Of a stretch of 64,000 nt of DNA, positions 16,646 to 25,432 are shown one piece after another. Every line of letters begins with the position of its first letter. The stretch's first letter is position 1. The notes beneath the pieces are model-generated. The model ran no database searches. It was not told the origin of the DNA and saw only the letters and a program-made list of their open reading frames with translations. Location: positions 8,498,001-8,562,000 of the forward strand of contig NZ_CP152413.1 in NCBI RefSeq assembly GCF_038967635.1, given 5' to 3'. Both the position numbers and the translations under genes were made by a program. Source of the stretch: Bradyrhizobium sp. B124 (GTDB taxonomy: Bacteria; Pseudomonadota; Alphaproteobacteria; Rhizobiales; Xanthobacteraceae).

Positions 16646-17539
16646 TCAGACCGCGGCGCCGAATTCCTGCTTGACCGCGGCGATGTCGGCGAGCGTCGGC
16701 AGGCCGGCCTCGTTGCCGAGCTTCTGGATCTTGTAGGTCGACGCTGCGCGCGCGAACTCGAAATGCTCACGCCAGGCTTTGCCGGGATTGGCGAGATAGG
16801 AATAGATGTAGGCGCCGTGGAAGACGTCGCCGGCGCCGTTGGTGTCGATCACGCGCTTGCGCGGAATCGGCAGTGCCGGCAGCGTTTGCACCGTGCCCGC
16901 CTCGTCGTACCAGAGCAGGCCGCGCTCACCCATCGTGATGCCGCCGACCCGGCAGCCGCGGCTCTTGAGATAGTCGAGCATCTGCTCCGGCGTCTTGTCC
17001 ATCTGCTCGCACAGCCGTTCGGCGACGATCGCAACATCGATGAAGGCGAGCAGCTCGTGGGTGTTGGTGCGCAGGCCGCCGCCGTCGAGCGAGGTCAGGA
17101 TGCTGTCCTCACGGCACAGCTTCGCGTAATGGATCGCGGCGTCCGGCTGGTGGCCGTCGATGTGCAGCGCGCGGCAGCCCTTGATGTTCAGCAGCGGAAA
17201 GGGATGGATGTGCTGGTCGTCGCGGCAGCGGACGATGGCGCGCTTGCCGTCGTTGGGCATGATGAAGGACAGCGAGGAGGAGTTCACCTTGCGGGGATGG
17301 AACGAGATGCCGTACCTGTCGGCCATGTCCCAGAACATCCGTCCCAGCCAGTCATTGGCCATGGTGGCGATCAGGTCCGGCTCGACGCCGAGCTTGGCGC
17401 AGCAGAACGCCGCGGTCACCGCGTTGCCGCCGAACGATACGGCATAGGCGTCTGCAACGTGCTTCTCGTCGCCGACAGGCATGTGATCCGTGATGAAGGT
17501 GACGTCGATATAGGTCTGTCCAATGAAGAGAGCCTGCAT
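16646..17539 (-). CDS. PfkB-family carbohydrate kinase
   Basis: This is a 297-residue kinase with the PfkB N-terminal motif altered to YAVSFGGNAVTAAFCCAKLG and the C-terminal signature VIDTNGAGDVFHGAYIYSYL. It shares the fold but little close sequence with the following kinase, so the pair is not a recent duplication. The ATG at 17539 has GGGAAG upstream. Substrates in this subgroup include ribose, fructose, adenosine and uncommon sugars, and I cannot choose. Tandem kinases with no transporter or isomerase beside them suggest a salvage role, which is inferred. Confidence 0.9.
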   Translation of the reverse strand: MQALFIGQTYIDVTFITDHMPVGDEKHVADAYAVSFGGNAVTAAFCCAKLGVEPDLIATMANDWLGRMFWDMADRYGISFHPRKVNSSSLSFIMPNDGKRAIVRCRDDQHIHPFPLLNIKGCRALHIDGHQPDAAIHYAKLCREDSILTSLDGGGLRTNTHELLAFIDVAIVAERLCEQMDKTPEQMLDYLKSRGCRVGGITMGERGLLWYDEAGTVQTLPALPIPRKRVIDTNGAGDVFHGAYIYSYLANPGKAWREHFEFARAASTYKIQKLGNEAGLPTLADIAAVKQEFGAAV

Positions 17540-17761
17540 TCGCTTCCCGTGATCGCTTGGTGTGGTCCCGGCCGACGATCAGACTAGCACCGCTGATCGG
17601 CCGATATCGCTGAAATTATTCGCAACCCTGCTTGGTTTACAGGTAGAGATGATGGATGTGCCGGCCTGTTCTGGTATGCGGCATAACGGCCGGTGGCAGG
17701 CCGCGGTTCCGGGATTCGTAAGGAGAAGCACAATGACGGCAGATTCGGGGAGGCCAAAGCC

Positions 17762-18622
17762 ATGATCACCGGTCTCGATCATGTCGTCGTCCTCACCGGC
17801 GACATTGCTGCCGCCAGCGCCGCCTACGAGACGCTGTTCGCGCGGGCGCCGGCCTGGCGCAACAGCGGCGACGGCGCCGACCGCGTGCTGTTCACGCTCG
17901 ACAACACGACGCTGGAATTGATGGCGCCGCGCGGCGATGACGATGCCGCCCGGCGCGTCCGCAGCGCGCTCGTCACGCAAGGCGAGGGGCTCGCGAGCCT
18001 CTGCTTCCGCACCAGCGATATCGCCAGGACACACCGCAGGCTCGAGCGGCTGACCCTGAAGCCCGAGCCCGTCGCCGAGGTCGAGAGCCGCGACGAGACC
18101 AGCGGCGCCACGCTGTCGTGGAAGCGGACGCGCGCGGCGACCGATGCGACACGCGGCGTGCGCATGTTCTTCCTGGAGCGGGAGCAGGAGCGGCCTCTGT
18201 CGGTGCGCACCACGCCGGCCTCGATCACCGCGATGGATCATGTGGTGGTCTCGACCGCCGACCCGGAACGAGCGGCCGCACTTTATGGCGCGCGGCTCGG
18301 GCTCGACATGGCGCTCGACCGGTCGCATCCCGAGTGGGGCCGGCTGATGTTCTTCCGCTGCGGTGATCTCGTGGTCGAGGTCACGCACCGGCCGGGCAAG
18401 GAAAACACCAAGGCGGAGACGGACGCGCCGGACCGGCTGCGCGGCATCTGCTGGCGCGTCGCCGATATCGAGGCCACCCGCGCGCGGCTAGTTGCCGCCG
18501 GCGTCGACGTCTCGGAGATTCGCACCGGCCGCAAGCCCGGCACGCGCGTGATGGCGGTGCGCAACGGCACGTGCGGCGTGCCGACGCTTCTGGTGCAGCC
18601 CTCACAGGGAAAGCCAGACTAG
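17762..18622 (+). CDS. VOC-family protein with two glyoxalase-like domains
   Basis: This is a 286-residue protein with two vicinal-oxygen-chelate halves. The first starts ITGLDHVVVLTGDIAAASAAYETLF and the second, near residue 155, starts ITAMDHVVVSTADPERAAALYGARLGLDM. Each begins with the DHVV strand whose histidine normally ligates a metal. It may be a lyase, dioxygenase or fosfomycin-resistance-like protein; the sequence does not decide. The ATG at 17762 has GGGGAGG upstream. It stands alone, divergent from the kinase pair, and is followed by a repeat. There is no signal peptide. Confidence 0.88.
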   Translation: MITGLDHVVVLTGDIAAASAAYETLFARAPAWRNSGDGADRVLFTLDNTTLELMAPRGDDDAARRVRSALVTQGEGLASLCFRTSDIARTHRRLERLTLKPEPVAEVESRDETSGATLSWKRTRAATDATRGVRMFFLEREQERPLSVRTTPASITAMDHVVVSTADPERAAALYGARLGLDMALDRSHPEWGRLMFFRCGDLVVEVTHRPGKENTKAETDAPDRLRGICWRVADIEATRARLVAAGVDVSEIRTGRKPGTRVMAVRNGTCGVPTLLVQPSQGKPD

Positions 18623-18681
18623 GCCGTGGTTCATGCGCGCGTTGTCACGACAGCGTGCACCGCGGGCAGATGAGTCTTATT

Positions 18682-18783
18682 CGTCATTCCGGGGCTCGCG
18701 AAGCGAGAGCCCGGAATCCATTCATCACCGGTACATGCGGGTCGATGGATTCCGGGTTCGTGCTGCGCACGCCCCGGAATGAC
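18682..18783. repeat. Palindromic intergenic repeat, family B
   Basis: The left arm (18682-18720, CGTCATTCCGGGGCTCGCG...) and right arm (18744-18783, ...CGCACGCCCCGGAATGACA) are inverted copies with an inner CTCGCGAAGCGAGAG hairpin. The sequence core differs from family A but the architecture is the same. It fills the gap between the VOC gene and the TetR gene, and an in-frame ATG (18779) lies at its edge. Confidence 0.85.
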
Positions 18784-18898
18784 AGAGATACTTGTCGCAG
18801 CTGCGAGAAATATTCCCGCATGGCTGTCACGACAACATTCGTTCTCAAACGCCGCGCGTCATGCTACATTCATTAATCCAGCATCACGGGCGATCGAT

Positions 18899-19603
18899 TT
18901 GGCCAAAGCAAAGCGGATACAGAGATGGCAGCGTGACCCCCAGGGGATGCGGATGCGGATTCTCGAGGCGGCCAAGCAGGAATTCGCCGCCCATGGCCTC
19001 GCCGGCGCGCGGGTCGACCGCATCGCGGCCAATGCCGACGCCAACAAGCGCATGCTGTACTACCACGTCGGCAATAAGGAGGATCTCTATCTCGAGGTGC
19101 TGGAAGGCGCCTACGAGAAGATCCGCGCCGAGGAGCGCACGCTCGACCTCGAGCATCTCGACCCGCCCGAGGCGATCGGGCGCCTGATCGACTTCACGTG
19201 GAACTATTTTCTGCGCAATCCCGAGTTCCTGGCGCTGCTGAACACGGAAAACCTCGCCAAGGCAAAGCACCTGAAGCGCTCGACCAAGGTCAAGTCGATG
19301 CACTCGCCCTTTGTCGAGATGATCCGCACCGTGGTGACGCGCGGGGTCGAGAGCGGCGATTTCCGCGACGCGGTCGATCCGGTGCAGCTCTATATCTCGA
19401 TCGCCGGGCTGGCGTTCTTCTATCTCTCCAACAGCGCCACGCTGAGCGTGATCTTCGGCCGCGACCTGCTCAAGAAGGACGCCCGCGACCAGCGCCTCGA
19501 GCACATGACTGCGCTGGTGCTGGCGGCGCTGACCGGCAAGTCCACCGCCGCGTTTGGCAGCGCGATGCCGCCGCGGCGCGCGGCGGAACACCGGGTGGTG
19601 TGA
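18899..19603 (+). CDS. TetR/AcrR-family transcriptional regulator
   Basis: This is a TetR protein with the helix-turn-helix at RILEAAKQEFAAHGLAGARVDRIAANADANKRMLYYHVGNKEDLY and an all-helical ligand domain (FTWNYFLRNPEFLALLNTENLAKAKHLKRS). The start is uncertain. I chose the TTG at 18899, giving 234 residues and the basic leader AKAKRIQRWQRDPQ. The only earlier in-frame ATG (18779) is inside the palindromic repeat, and the ATG at 18953 would cut close to the first helix. It precedes the NMT1/THI5-type ABC operon in the same direction with a 269-base gap, so it is a candidate regulator of that operon. Confidence 0.85.
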   Translation: MAKAKRIQRWQRDPQGMRMRILEAAKQEFAAHGLAGARVDRIAANADANKRMLYYHVGNKEDLYLEVLEGAYEKIRAEERTLDLEHLDPPEAIGRLIDFTWNYFLRNPEFLALLNTENLAKAKHLKRSTKVKSMHSPFVEMIRTVVTRGVESGDFRDAVDPVQLYISIAGLAFFYLSNSATLSVIFGRDLLKKDARDQRLEHMTALVLAALTGKSTAAFGSAMPPRRAAEHRVV

Positions 19604-19646
19604 ACGCCGGTGGCCCGCACGCGGTCGTTCCGGAAAAGCGATGGCC

Positions 19647-19735
19647 CGTAGCCCGGATGCAGCGAAGCGCAATCCGGGAAACTGTATCCGCGGATCATGC
19701 GGCCCCGGATTTCGCTGCGCCGCATCCGGGCTACG
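19647..19735. repeat. Palindromic intergenic repeat, family C (copy 1)
   Basis: Arms 19647-19678 (CGTAGCCCGGATGCAGCGAA...) and 19704-19735 (...GCCGCATCCGGGCTACG) are inverted copies. A second copy of the family is at 63324. It separates the TetR gene from the ABC transporter genes. Confidence 0.88.
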
Positions 19736-19872
19736 CATCGTTCGTCCATAAAAATCTCGCCTGACGAAAGTAGGGGATTTTGGCGCGATTTTGCCACGTG
19801 CAAGGGGCTGGACAGTATTTATCCAACGGGTTAATTTCTGGACGAACAACAGAGACTGCAAGGGAGCGTGAC

Positions 19873-20682
19873 GTGGCGGAGGCAAAGAGCCCTTCGGGCG
19901 TGTCGAAGGTGCTGAATGCGGCGTGGGTGCGTCCGTTCCTGTTCCTGGTGGTCATCGTGGTGGCTTGGGACCTCGCGATCCGCCTGTTCCACATCCCGGC
20001 CTATCAGATCCCGTCGCCCGGCGACGTCGTCGCGGTGCTGTGGAGCGACTGGCCGGAGCTGCTGCGGCAGTCCTGGCCGACCACCTATGCGACGATCTGC
20101 GGTTTCCTGCTCTCGGCGCTGTTCGGCATTCCCACAGCGATGCTGATCGCGGGCTCGAAGACGGTCGAGAGCTACGTCTATCCGCTGCTGGTGTTCTCCC
20201 AATCGGTGCCGAAGATCGCGATCGCGCCGCTGTTCGTGGTGTGGTTCGGCTTCGGCATCATCCCCAAGGTGATTTCCGCGTTCCTGCTCGGCTTCTTCCC
20301 CGTCGTGGTCTCGGCGGTGCAGGGCTTCAAGTCGGTCGATCCCGACATGGTCGACCTCGCACGCGCGATGCAGGGCAGCCGCTTCAAGGTGTTCTGCGCG
20401 GTCAACCTGCCGCACGCGATGCCCGCGATCTTCTCCGGCTTGAAGGTCTCCGTGACGCTCGCCGTGGTCGGCGCGGTGGTCGGCGAGTTCGTCGGCTCCA
20501 ATTCCGGCATCGGCTATGTGATGCAGCGCTCGATCGGCACCTTCGACCTGCCGACGATGTTCGCCGCGCTGGTGATCCTGGCGCTGCTCGGCGTCATCCT
20601 GTTCTGGATCGTCGACCGCATCGAGCGGCTGGTGATCCCCTGGCACGTCAGCCAGCGCGACGACATCATCTTCGCTTCCTAG
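19873..20682 (+). CDS. ABC transporter permease (SsuC/TauC/ThiX type)
   Basis: This is a 269-residue inner-membrane permease of the nitrate/sulfonate/pyrimidine-precursor family. It has about six helices and the ATPase-coupling EAA-like loop DLARAMQGSRFKVFCAVNLPHAMPAIFSGLKV. The GTG at 19873 has AAGGGAG nine bases upstream; the longer open frame lacks a ribosome site. It is the first gene of a run that continues with the binding protein (20856) and the ATPase (22003), each separated by a palindromic repeat, so expression within the run may be graded by those hairpins. Confidence 0.93.
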   Translation: MAEAKSPSGVSKVLNAAWVRPFLFLVVIVVAWDLAIRLFHIPAYQIPSPGDVVAVLWSDWPELLRQSWPTTYATICGFLLSALFGIPTAMLIAGSKTVESYVYPLLVFSQSVPKIAIAPLFVVWFGFGIIPKVISAFLLGFFPVVVSAVQGFKSVDPDMVDLARAMQGSRFKVFCAVNLPHAMPAIFSGLKVSVTLAVVGAVVGEFVGSNSGIGYVMQRSIGTFDLPTMFAALVILALLGVILFWIVDRIERLVIPWHVSQRDDIIFAS

Positions 20683-20708
20683 GATTTGTGCACAGAAACA
20701 ACAGCAAG

Positions 20709-20829
20709 CGTCATTGCGAGGAGCGATAGCGACGAAGCAATCCATTTCTCCACTTGCTGCACGATGGATTACTTCGCGGAGCCTGTCATCCGGCGGCGCT
20801 TCGCGCCGACCGGGTGGCTCGCAATGACG
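20709..20829. repeat. Palindromic intergenic repeat, family D
   Basis: The left arm (CGTCATTGCGAGGAGCGATA... at 20709-20745) pairs with the right arm (20764-20829, ending GGCTCGCAATGACG), which holds an inner hairpin GGCGGCGCTTCGCGCCG. It is placed inside the ABC operon between permease and binding protein, ending only 26 bases before the binding-protein ATG. Confidence 0.85.
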
Positions 20830-20855
20830 AAAAAGAACAACGGGAGGATTATCTG

Positions 20856-21851
20856 ATGCGATTGCTCACTGCCGTTATTGCCGCGCTGGCCTGGACCGCG
20901 CTTGCGGTGGCGCCGGCGTCTGCGGCCGACAAGGTCGTGCTGATGCTGAACTGGTACGTCTATGGCGAGCACGCGCCGTTCTATTACGGCAAGGCCAAGG
21001 GCATCTATGCCGCAGAAGGCATCGACCTCGAGATCCAGGAAGGCCGCGGCTCGGCCGCGACCACGCAGGCGGTGGCGGCCAAGACCGCCGATTTCGGCTA
21101 TGTCGACGTGCCCACGATGATGCGCGCCGCGGTGAAGGGCGCGCCGGTCATCGCCACCGGCGTGCTGCTGCAGACCAGCCCGATGTCGGCGATGGGCTTC
21201 GTCGACAAGAACATCAGGAAGCCGGACGACATCAAGGGCAAGACGGTCGCGATCACGCCGGCGGATTCGATGACGCAGATCTGGCCGCTGTTCCTGAAGA
21301 AGACCGGCCTCAAGGAAAGCGACTTCCAGACCGTCGCCGGCGACGGCCAGACCAAGCTCAACGCCGTCATTAACGGCCAGGCCGATCTGCTGCTCGGCTA
21401 CGTCATGGACCAGTCGATGAAGATCAAGGACGCCACCGGCAAGGACGTCTATCCGATCAAGTTCGCCGACTACGGCATCAACATGGTTTCGTCGGGCATC
21501 ATCGCGAACTCCGACTACGTGAAGGCCAATGCCGACCTGGTCCGCCGCTTCATGTCGGCGACCACCAAGGCGGTGGAAGCTGCGGAGAAACAGCCGAAGG
21601 CGGCCGCGCAGTCGATCCTCGACGCCAACCCGAAGGGCGGCAAGATCGACACGCTGACGCAGGGTTTTGAGCTGACGATCCCGCTCTATCGCACACCCGA
21701 AACCAAGGCCAAGCGACCGTTCCAGGTCACCGATCAGAACATGACGGAGTCGGTCAATCTGATGGTCGAATATGGCGGCCTCGACGCCAAGGCCAAGGCC
21801 AATCCGAAGGCGTTCTACACCAACGACTATCTGCCGAAGGGCGATTCGTGA
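20856..21851 (+). CDS. ABC transporter substrate-binding protein (NMT1/THI5-like)
   Basis: This is a 331-residue periplasmic protein with a signal peptide (RLLTAVIAALAWTALAVA, then PASA-A) and the NMT1/THI5 opening KVVLMLNWYVYGEHAPFYYGKAKGIY followed by GIDLEIQEGRGSAATTQAVAAKTADFGY. The family binds taurine, sulfonates, nitrate or pyrimidine precursors (HMP, formyl-aminopyrimidine) and also unrelated small ligands. The ATG at 20856 has GGGAGG nine bases upstream. No thiamine gene or TPP riboswitch is nearby. The partner enzymes downstream look sugar-related, so the true ligand may be new for the family. Confidence 0.92.
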   Translation: MRLLTAVIAALAWTALAVAPASAADKVVLMLNWYVYGEHAPFYYGKAKGIYAAEGIDLEIQEGRGSAATTQAVAAKTADFGYVDVPTMMRAAVKGAPVIATGVLLQTSPMSAMGFVDKNIRKPDDIKGKTVAITPADSMTQIWPLFLKKTGLKESDFQTVAGDGQTKLNAVINGQADLLLGYVMDQSMKIKDATGKDVYPIKFADYGINMVSSGIIANSDYVKANADLVRRFMSATTKAVEAAEKQPKAAAQSILDANPKGGKIDTLTQGFELTIPLYRTPETKAKRPFQVTDQNMTESVNLMVEYGGLDAKAKANPKAFYTNDYLPKGDS

Positions 21852-21866
21852 GCCACAAATATCCCC

Positions 21867-21988
21867 TGTCGTCCCTGCGCAAGCAGGGACCCATAACCAC
21901 CAACCTTAATTGTCACGGAAGGTCTCAGCCCGTGTGCCCGAACGAGAGGGCACGGCGTAAGGATCCCTGCTTTCGCAGAGGCGACGGG
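21867..21988. repeat. Palindromic intergenic repeat, family A (copy 5, diverged)
   Basis: Left arm 21867-21900 (TGTCGTCCCTGCGCAAGCAG...) and right arm 21959-21988 (...GATCCCTGCTTTCGCAGAG) are related to family A with CTGC replacing CGGC in the core. An inner GTGCCC/GGGCAC hairpin lies in the spacer. It sits between binding protein and ATPase genes. Confidence 0.8.
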
Positions 21989-22002
21989 TGGAGAGGATTG
22001 CG

Positions 22003-22851
22003 ATGAATCCTGCGACCAAACCAGCCGAAGTCAACCAGCCCGCCGCGCATCTGCGCCTGGTGTCCGACCGCGCCGCCGGCGCCACGCCAGGCATCAAGCT
22101 GTCCGGCGTGTCGAAGACCTACCGGTCGCGCGACGGCGACGTGCCGTCGCTGCGGCCGCTCGACTTCACCATCAATGACGGCGAGTTCTTTGTCGTGGTC
22201 GGGCCCTCCGGCTGCGGCAAGTCCACGCTGCTCAAGATGATCTCGGGCCTGCTGCCGCCGACGACCGGCGAGGTGCTGGTCGACGGCGAGCCGGTGACCA
22301 GGCCGCACGGCAATGTCGGCATCGTGTTCCAGAACGCGCTGCTGCTGCCGTGGCGCAACATCCTGTCCAACGTGATGCTGCCGATCGACATGAAGCAGCT
22401 GCCGCGGGACAAATATCTCGCCCGCGCCAAGGCGCTGTTGAAGCTGGTCGGGCTCGAGGGTTTCGAGAAGAAGCTGCCCTGGCAACTGTCCGGCGGCATG
22501 CAGCAGCGCGCCTCGATCTGCCGCGCGCTGGTGCATGATCCCAAGATCATGCTGATGGACGAGCCATTCGGCGCGCTCGACGCCATGACGCGCGAGCGGA
22601 TGAATGTCGAGCTGATGCGGATCCAGCGCGAGACCGGTAAGACCGTGCTCCTGATCACGCACTCGATCCCGGAAGCCGTGTTCCTCGCCGACCGCGTGCT
22701 CGTGATGACCGAGCGGCCCGGCGCGATCGCCGCGATCTACGACGTGCCGATGCCACGGCCGCGCTCGCTGGAGACGATGTCCGATCCCGTCTTCACCGAA
22801 CTGGTGCAACGGATCCGGAAACATTTCTTCACGCAGGGGTCGCTGGACTAA
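22003..22851 (+). CDS. ABC transporter ATP-binding protein (SsuB/TauB/ThiZ type)
   Basis: This 282-residue ATPase has Walker A GPSGCGKST, Q-loop VFQNALLLPWRN, signature LSGGMQQR, Walker B IMLMDEPFGALD and switch histidine ITHS. The ATG at 22003 has GAGAGG six bases upstream. It energises the importer formed with the 19873 permease and the 20856 binding protein. The next gene starts 14 bases later, which ties the importer to the catabolic enzymes in one transcript. Confidence 0.95.
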   Translation: MNPATKPAEVNQPAAHLRLVSDRAAGATPGIKLSGVSKTYRSRDGDVPSLRPLDFTINDGEFFVVVGPSGCGKSTLLKMISGLLPPTTGEVLVDGEPVTRPHGNVGIVFQNALLLPWRNILSNVMLPIDMKQLPRDKYLARAKALLKLVGLEGFEKKLPWQLSGGMQQRASICRALVHDPKIMLMDEPFGALDAMTRERMNVELMRIQRETGKTVLLITHSIPEAVFLADRVLVMTERPGAIAAIYDVPMPRPRSLETMSDPVFTELVQRIRKHFFTQGSLD

Positions 22852-22865
22852 CACCCGAGCCTTCA

Positions 22866-24269
22866 ATGCCGCTTCGCCTCAAAGTCAACGCTATCGCCTT
22901 CTTTGAACGACCGCTGGTGTTCGCCCGGCCGTTCCGTTTCGGCGCGGTGACGATCACCGCGTCGACGCAGCTGTTCGTGCGGGTCGAGATCGAGGTGGAA
23001 GGCAAGGGCCGGGCGACCGGCGCCAGCGCCGAGATGCTGGCGCCAAAATGGTTCGACAAGCGGCCGCATCTGACGGAGGCGCAGTCGCTCGACGGCCTGC
23101 GCCGCTCGCTTGCGGTTGCACGCGAGCTCTATCTGACGAACCGGACTTTTGAGACCGCGTTCGCCTTGCACACCGCGTGCATCGGTCCGCAGGTCGCGAC
23201 CTGCGCTGCGCAGGACATTCCGCCACTCGCAGCGAGCTTCGGCCCGGCCGAGATCGACAAGGCGATCCTGGATGCGCTGCTGCGCGTGGCCGGCGCGAAT
23301 TTCTTTGACGGCATGACCGGCAATATCGCCGGCATCGACGCGCGGCTGACGCCGGATCTCGACGATGCGGCCATCGCGCGGTTCCTCTCAACACGCAAGC
23401 GGATCGACCGTGTCGCCGTCCGGCATACCGTCGGGATGGACGATAAGGTTGAAGGCGAGGGCGGTGTCGCCGACGCAGGCGAGAACGCGGGTGCGCGCTA
23501 TTTCAAGCTCAAGCTGAACGGCGATCCCGCCCATGACGCGGCGCGGCTGGCGCGGATCGGCAGCGAGCTCGCAAGGCTGCCTTACGCCACCAAGGTCACG
23601 CTCGACGCCAACGAGCAATATGCTGACCTTGCCGCACTGAGCGCGCTGGTCGACCGGCTCGACCACGACGCGGCGCTTGAACCGATCGCGGCAAACCTGC
23701 TCTACATCGAGCAGCCGATGCCGCGCGATATCACGAAAGCTTCGCCGCTCGGGACGCTGGGCGCGCGCAGTTTCATCATCGACGAGGCCGACGATTGCTA
23801 CGATGCATTCCCGCAGGCGCGGGCGCTCGGCTATCGCGGCATTTCCTCGAAATCGTGCAAGGGTATCTACAAGTCGATCATCAATGCGACGCGTGCGGCA
23901 GCATGGAGCGCGGATAGCCGGTATTTCATCAGCGGCGAGGACCTGACCTGCCAGGCCGGGCTCGGCGTGCAGCAGGATCTCGCGCTCGGGGCACTGATCG
24001 GCGTCACCCATGCCGAGCGCAACGGGCATCATTACGTCGACGGCTTTGCCGAAACCCCGGCCGACGAGGCCGACGCCTTCCTCATCGCGCATCCCGATCT
24101 CTACACGCGCGCCGGCGGCAAGGTCCGCCTCGCGATCCATGACGGCGATCTGCTGACAGGGTCGATCGCCGCCGCACCGGGCTTTGCCAGTTCGATCCAT
24201 CCGGACTGGTCCACCATGCAGCCGCTCAAGCGGCCCACACCACGCGCTTCGCAGGAGCAGACAGCATGA
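22866..24269 (+). CDS. Enolase-superfamily (mandelate racemase/muconate lactonising type) enzyme
   Basis: This is a 467-residue protein with an enolase-superfamily barrel. The KxK catalytic lysines are at 214 and 216 (YFKLKLNGD), and the metal ligands appear as D247 (LDANEQ), E282 (YIEQPM) and D306 or E307 (FIIDEADD). A further lysine (K329 or K332 in SSKSCKG) could be the opposing base. Family members dehydrate, epimerise or cycloisomerise sugar acids through a carboxylate-stabilised enolate. It is longer than typical members (about 370-400) with a C-terminal extension. It overlaps the next gene by ATGA and lies directly after the importer ATPase, so its substrate is probably the imported compound. 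Confidence 0.85.
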   Translation: MPLRLKVNAIAFFERPLVFARPFRFGAVTITASTQLFVRVEIEVEGKGRATGASAEMLAPKWFDKRPHLTEAQSLDGLRRSLAVARELYLTNRTFETAFALHTACIGPQVATCAAQDIPPLAASFGPAEIDKAILDALLRVAGANFFDGMTGNIAGIDARLTPDLDDAAIARFLSTRKRIDRVAVRHTVGMDDKVEGEGGVADAGENAGARYFKLKLNGDPAHDAARLARIGSELARLPYATKVTLDANEQYADLAALSALVDRLDHDAALEPIAANLLYIEQPMPRDITKASPLGTLGARSFIIDEADDCYDAFPQARALGYRGISSKSCKGIYKSIINATRAAAWSADSRYFISGEDLTCQAGLGVQQDLALGALIGVTHAERNGHHYVDGFAETPADEADAFLIAHPDLYTRAGGKVRLAIHDGDLLTGSIAAAPGFASSIHPDWSTMQPLKRPTPRASQEQTA

Positions 24270-25417
24270 CGACCAAACGCCTCGGCCTGATCATGAACGG
24301 CATTACGGGCCGGATGGGTCTCAACCAGCATCTGATCCGCTCGATCGTTGCAATCCGCGAGCAGGGCGGCGTACAGCTCGGGAACGGCGACCGCATCATG
24401 CCCGATCCGATCCTGGTCGGCCGCGACGCCGAGAAGGTCGCTAGCCTGGCCAGGCGCTTCAACATCGAGCGGCACACCACCGATCTCGATCGCGCGCTGG
24501 CCGACAAAGGCGACACCGTGTTCTTCGACGCCGCCACCACGCAGGCGCGGCCCTCGCTGCTGACCAAGGCGATCAACGCCGGCAAGCATGTCTATTGCGA
24601 GAAGCCGATCGCGACCAATCTCGAAGAAGCCGTTGCAGTCGTGAAGCTCGCCAATGCCAAGGGGCTCAAGCACGGCACGGTGCAGGACAAGCTGTTCCTG
24701 CCGGGCCTGAAGAAGCTCGCCTTCCTGCGTGACTCCGGCTTCTTCGGCCGCATGCTCTCGGTGCGCGGCGAGTTCGGGTATTGGGTGTTCGAGGGCGGCT
24801 GGCAGGAGGCACAACGGCCGTCCTGGAACTACCGCGCCGAGGATGGCGGCGGCATCATTCTGGATATGGTCTGCCACTGGCGCTACGTGCTCGACAACCT
24901 GTTCGGCGAGGTCGAGAGCGTGGTCTGCATCGGGACGACCGATATCCCCGAACGCTATGACGAGAGGGGCAACCAGTACCAGGCGACGGCCGACGATTCC
25001 GCCTACGCCACCTTCAAGCTGAAGGGCGGCGTGATCGCGCATATCAACATGAGCTGGGTGACGCGCGTCTACCGTGACGACCTCGTCACCTTCCAGGTCG
25101 ACGGCACCCATGGCTCAGCGGTGGCAGGCCTGACCGACTGCGTGATCCAGGCGCGTCAGGCGACGCCGCGGCCGGTGTGGAATCCGGACGAGAAGCGGCT
25201 GCATGATTTCTACGCCGACTGGCAGAGGCTTCCTGAGAATGTCGTCTACGACAACGGCTTCAAGGAGCAGTGGGAGATGTTCATCCGCCATGTCTGCGAG
25301 GATGCGCCCTACAAATACACGCTGCTCGAAGGCGCCAAGGGCGTGCAGCTCGCCGAATGTGCATTGAAGAGCTGGAAGGAGCGGCGCTGGATCGACGTCG
25401 CCCCGATCACGGTCTGA
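24266..25417 (+). CDS. Gfo/Idh/MocA-family oxidoreductase
   Basis: This is a 383-residue NAD(P)-dependent oxidoreductase. The nucleotide loop is in GLIMNGITGRMGLNQHL near the N-terminus, and the family EKP motif is E112-K113-P114 (HVYCEKPIATN). The C-terminal half has the active-site region EDGGGIILDMVCHWRYVLD, where D and H are the usual catalytic pair. The family oxidises inositols, sugars or sugar acids at a secondary hydroxyl, often to a keto sugar. The ATG overlaps the preceding stop (ATGA). It is longer than average for the family. Confidence 0.92.
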   Translation: MTTKRLGLIMNGITGRMGLNQHLIRSIVAIREQGGVQLGNGDRIMPDPILVGRDAEKVASLARRFNIERHTTDLDRALADKGDTVFFDAATTQARPSLLTKAINAGKHVYCEKPIATNLEEAVAVVKLANAKGLKHGTVQDKLFLPGLKKLAFLRDSGFFGRMLSVRGEFGYWVFEGGWQEAQRPSWNYRAEDGGGIILDMVCHWRYVLDNLFGEVESVVCIGTTDIPERYDERGNQYQATADDSAYATFKLKGGVIAHINMSWVTRVYRDDLVTFQVDGTHGSAVAGLTDCVIQARQATPRPVWNPDEKRLHDFYADWQRLPENVVYDNGFKEQWEMFIRHVCEDAPYKYTLLEGAKGVQLAECALKSWKERRWIDVAPITV

Positions 25418-25432
25418 GAGAGGCCTTTTGTC

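Noticed and set aside
20683..20855. TPP riboswitch before the THI5-like binding protein
   Set aside because: I looked for the conserved thi-box elements because of the protein family and found only a palindromic repeat.
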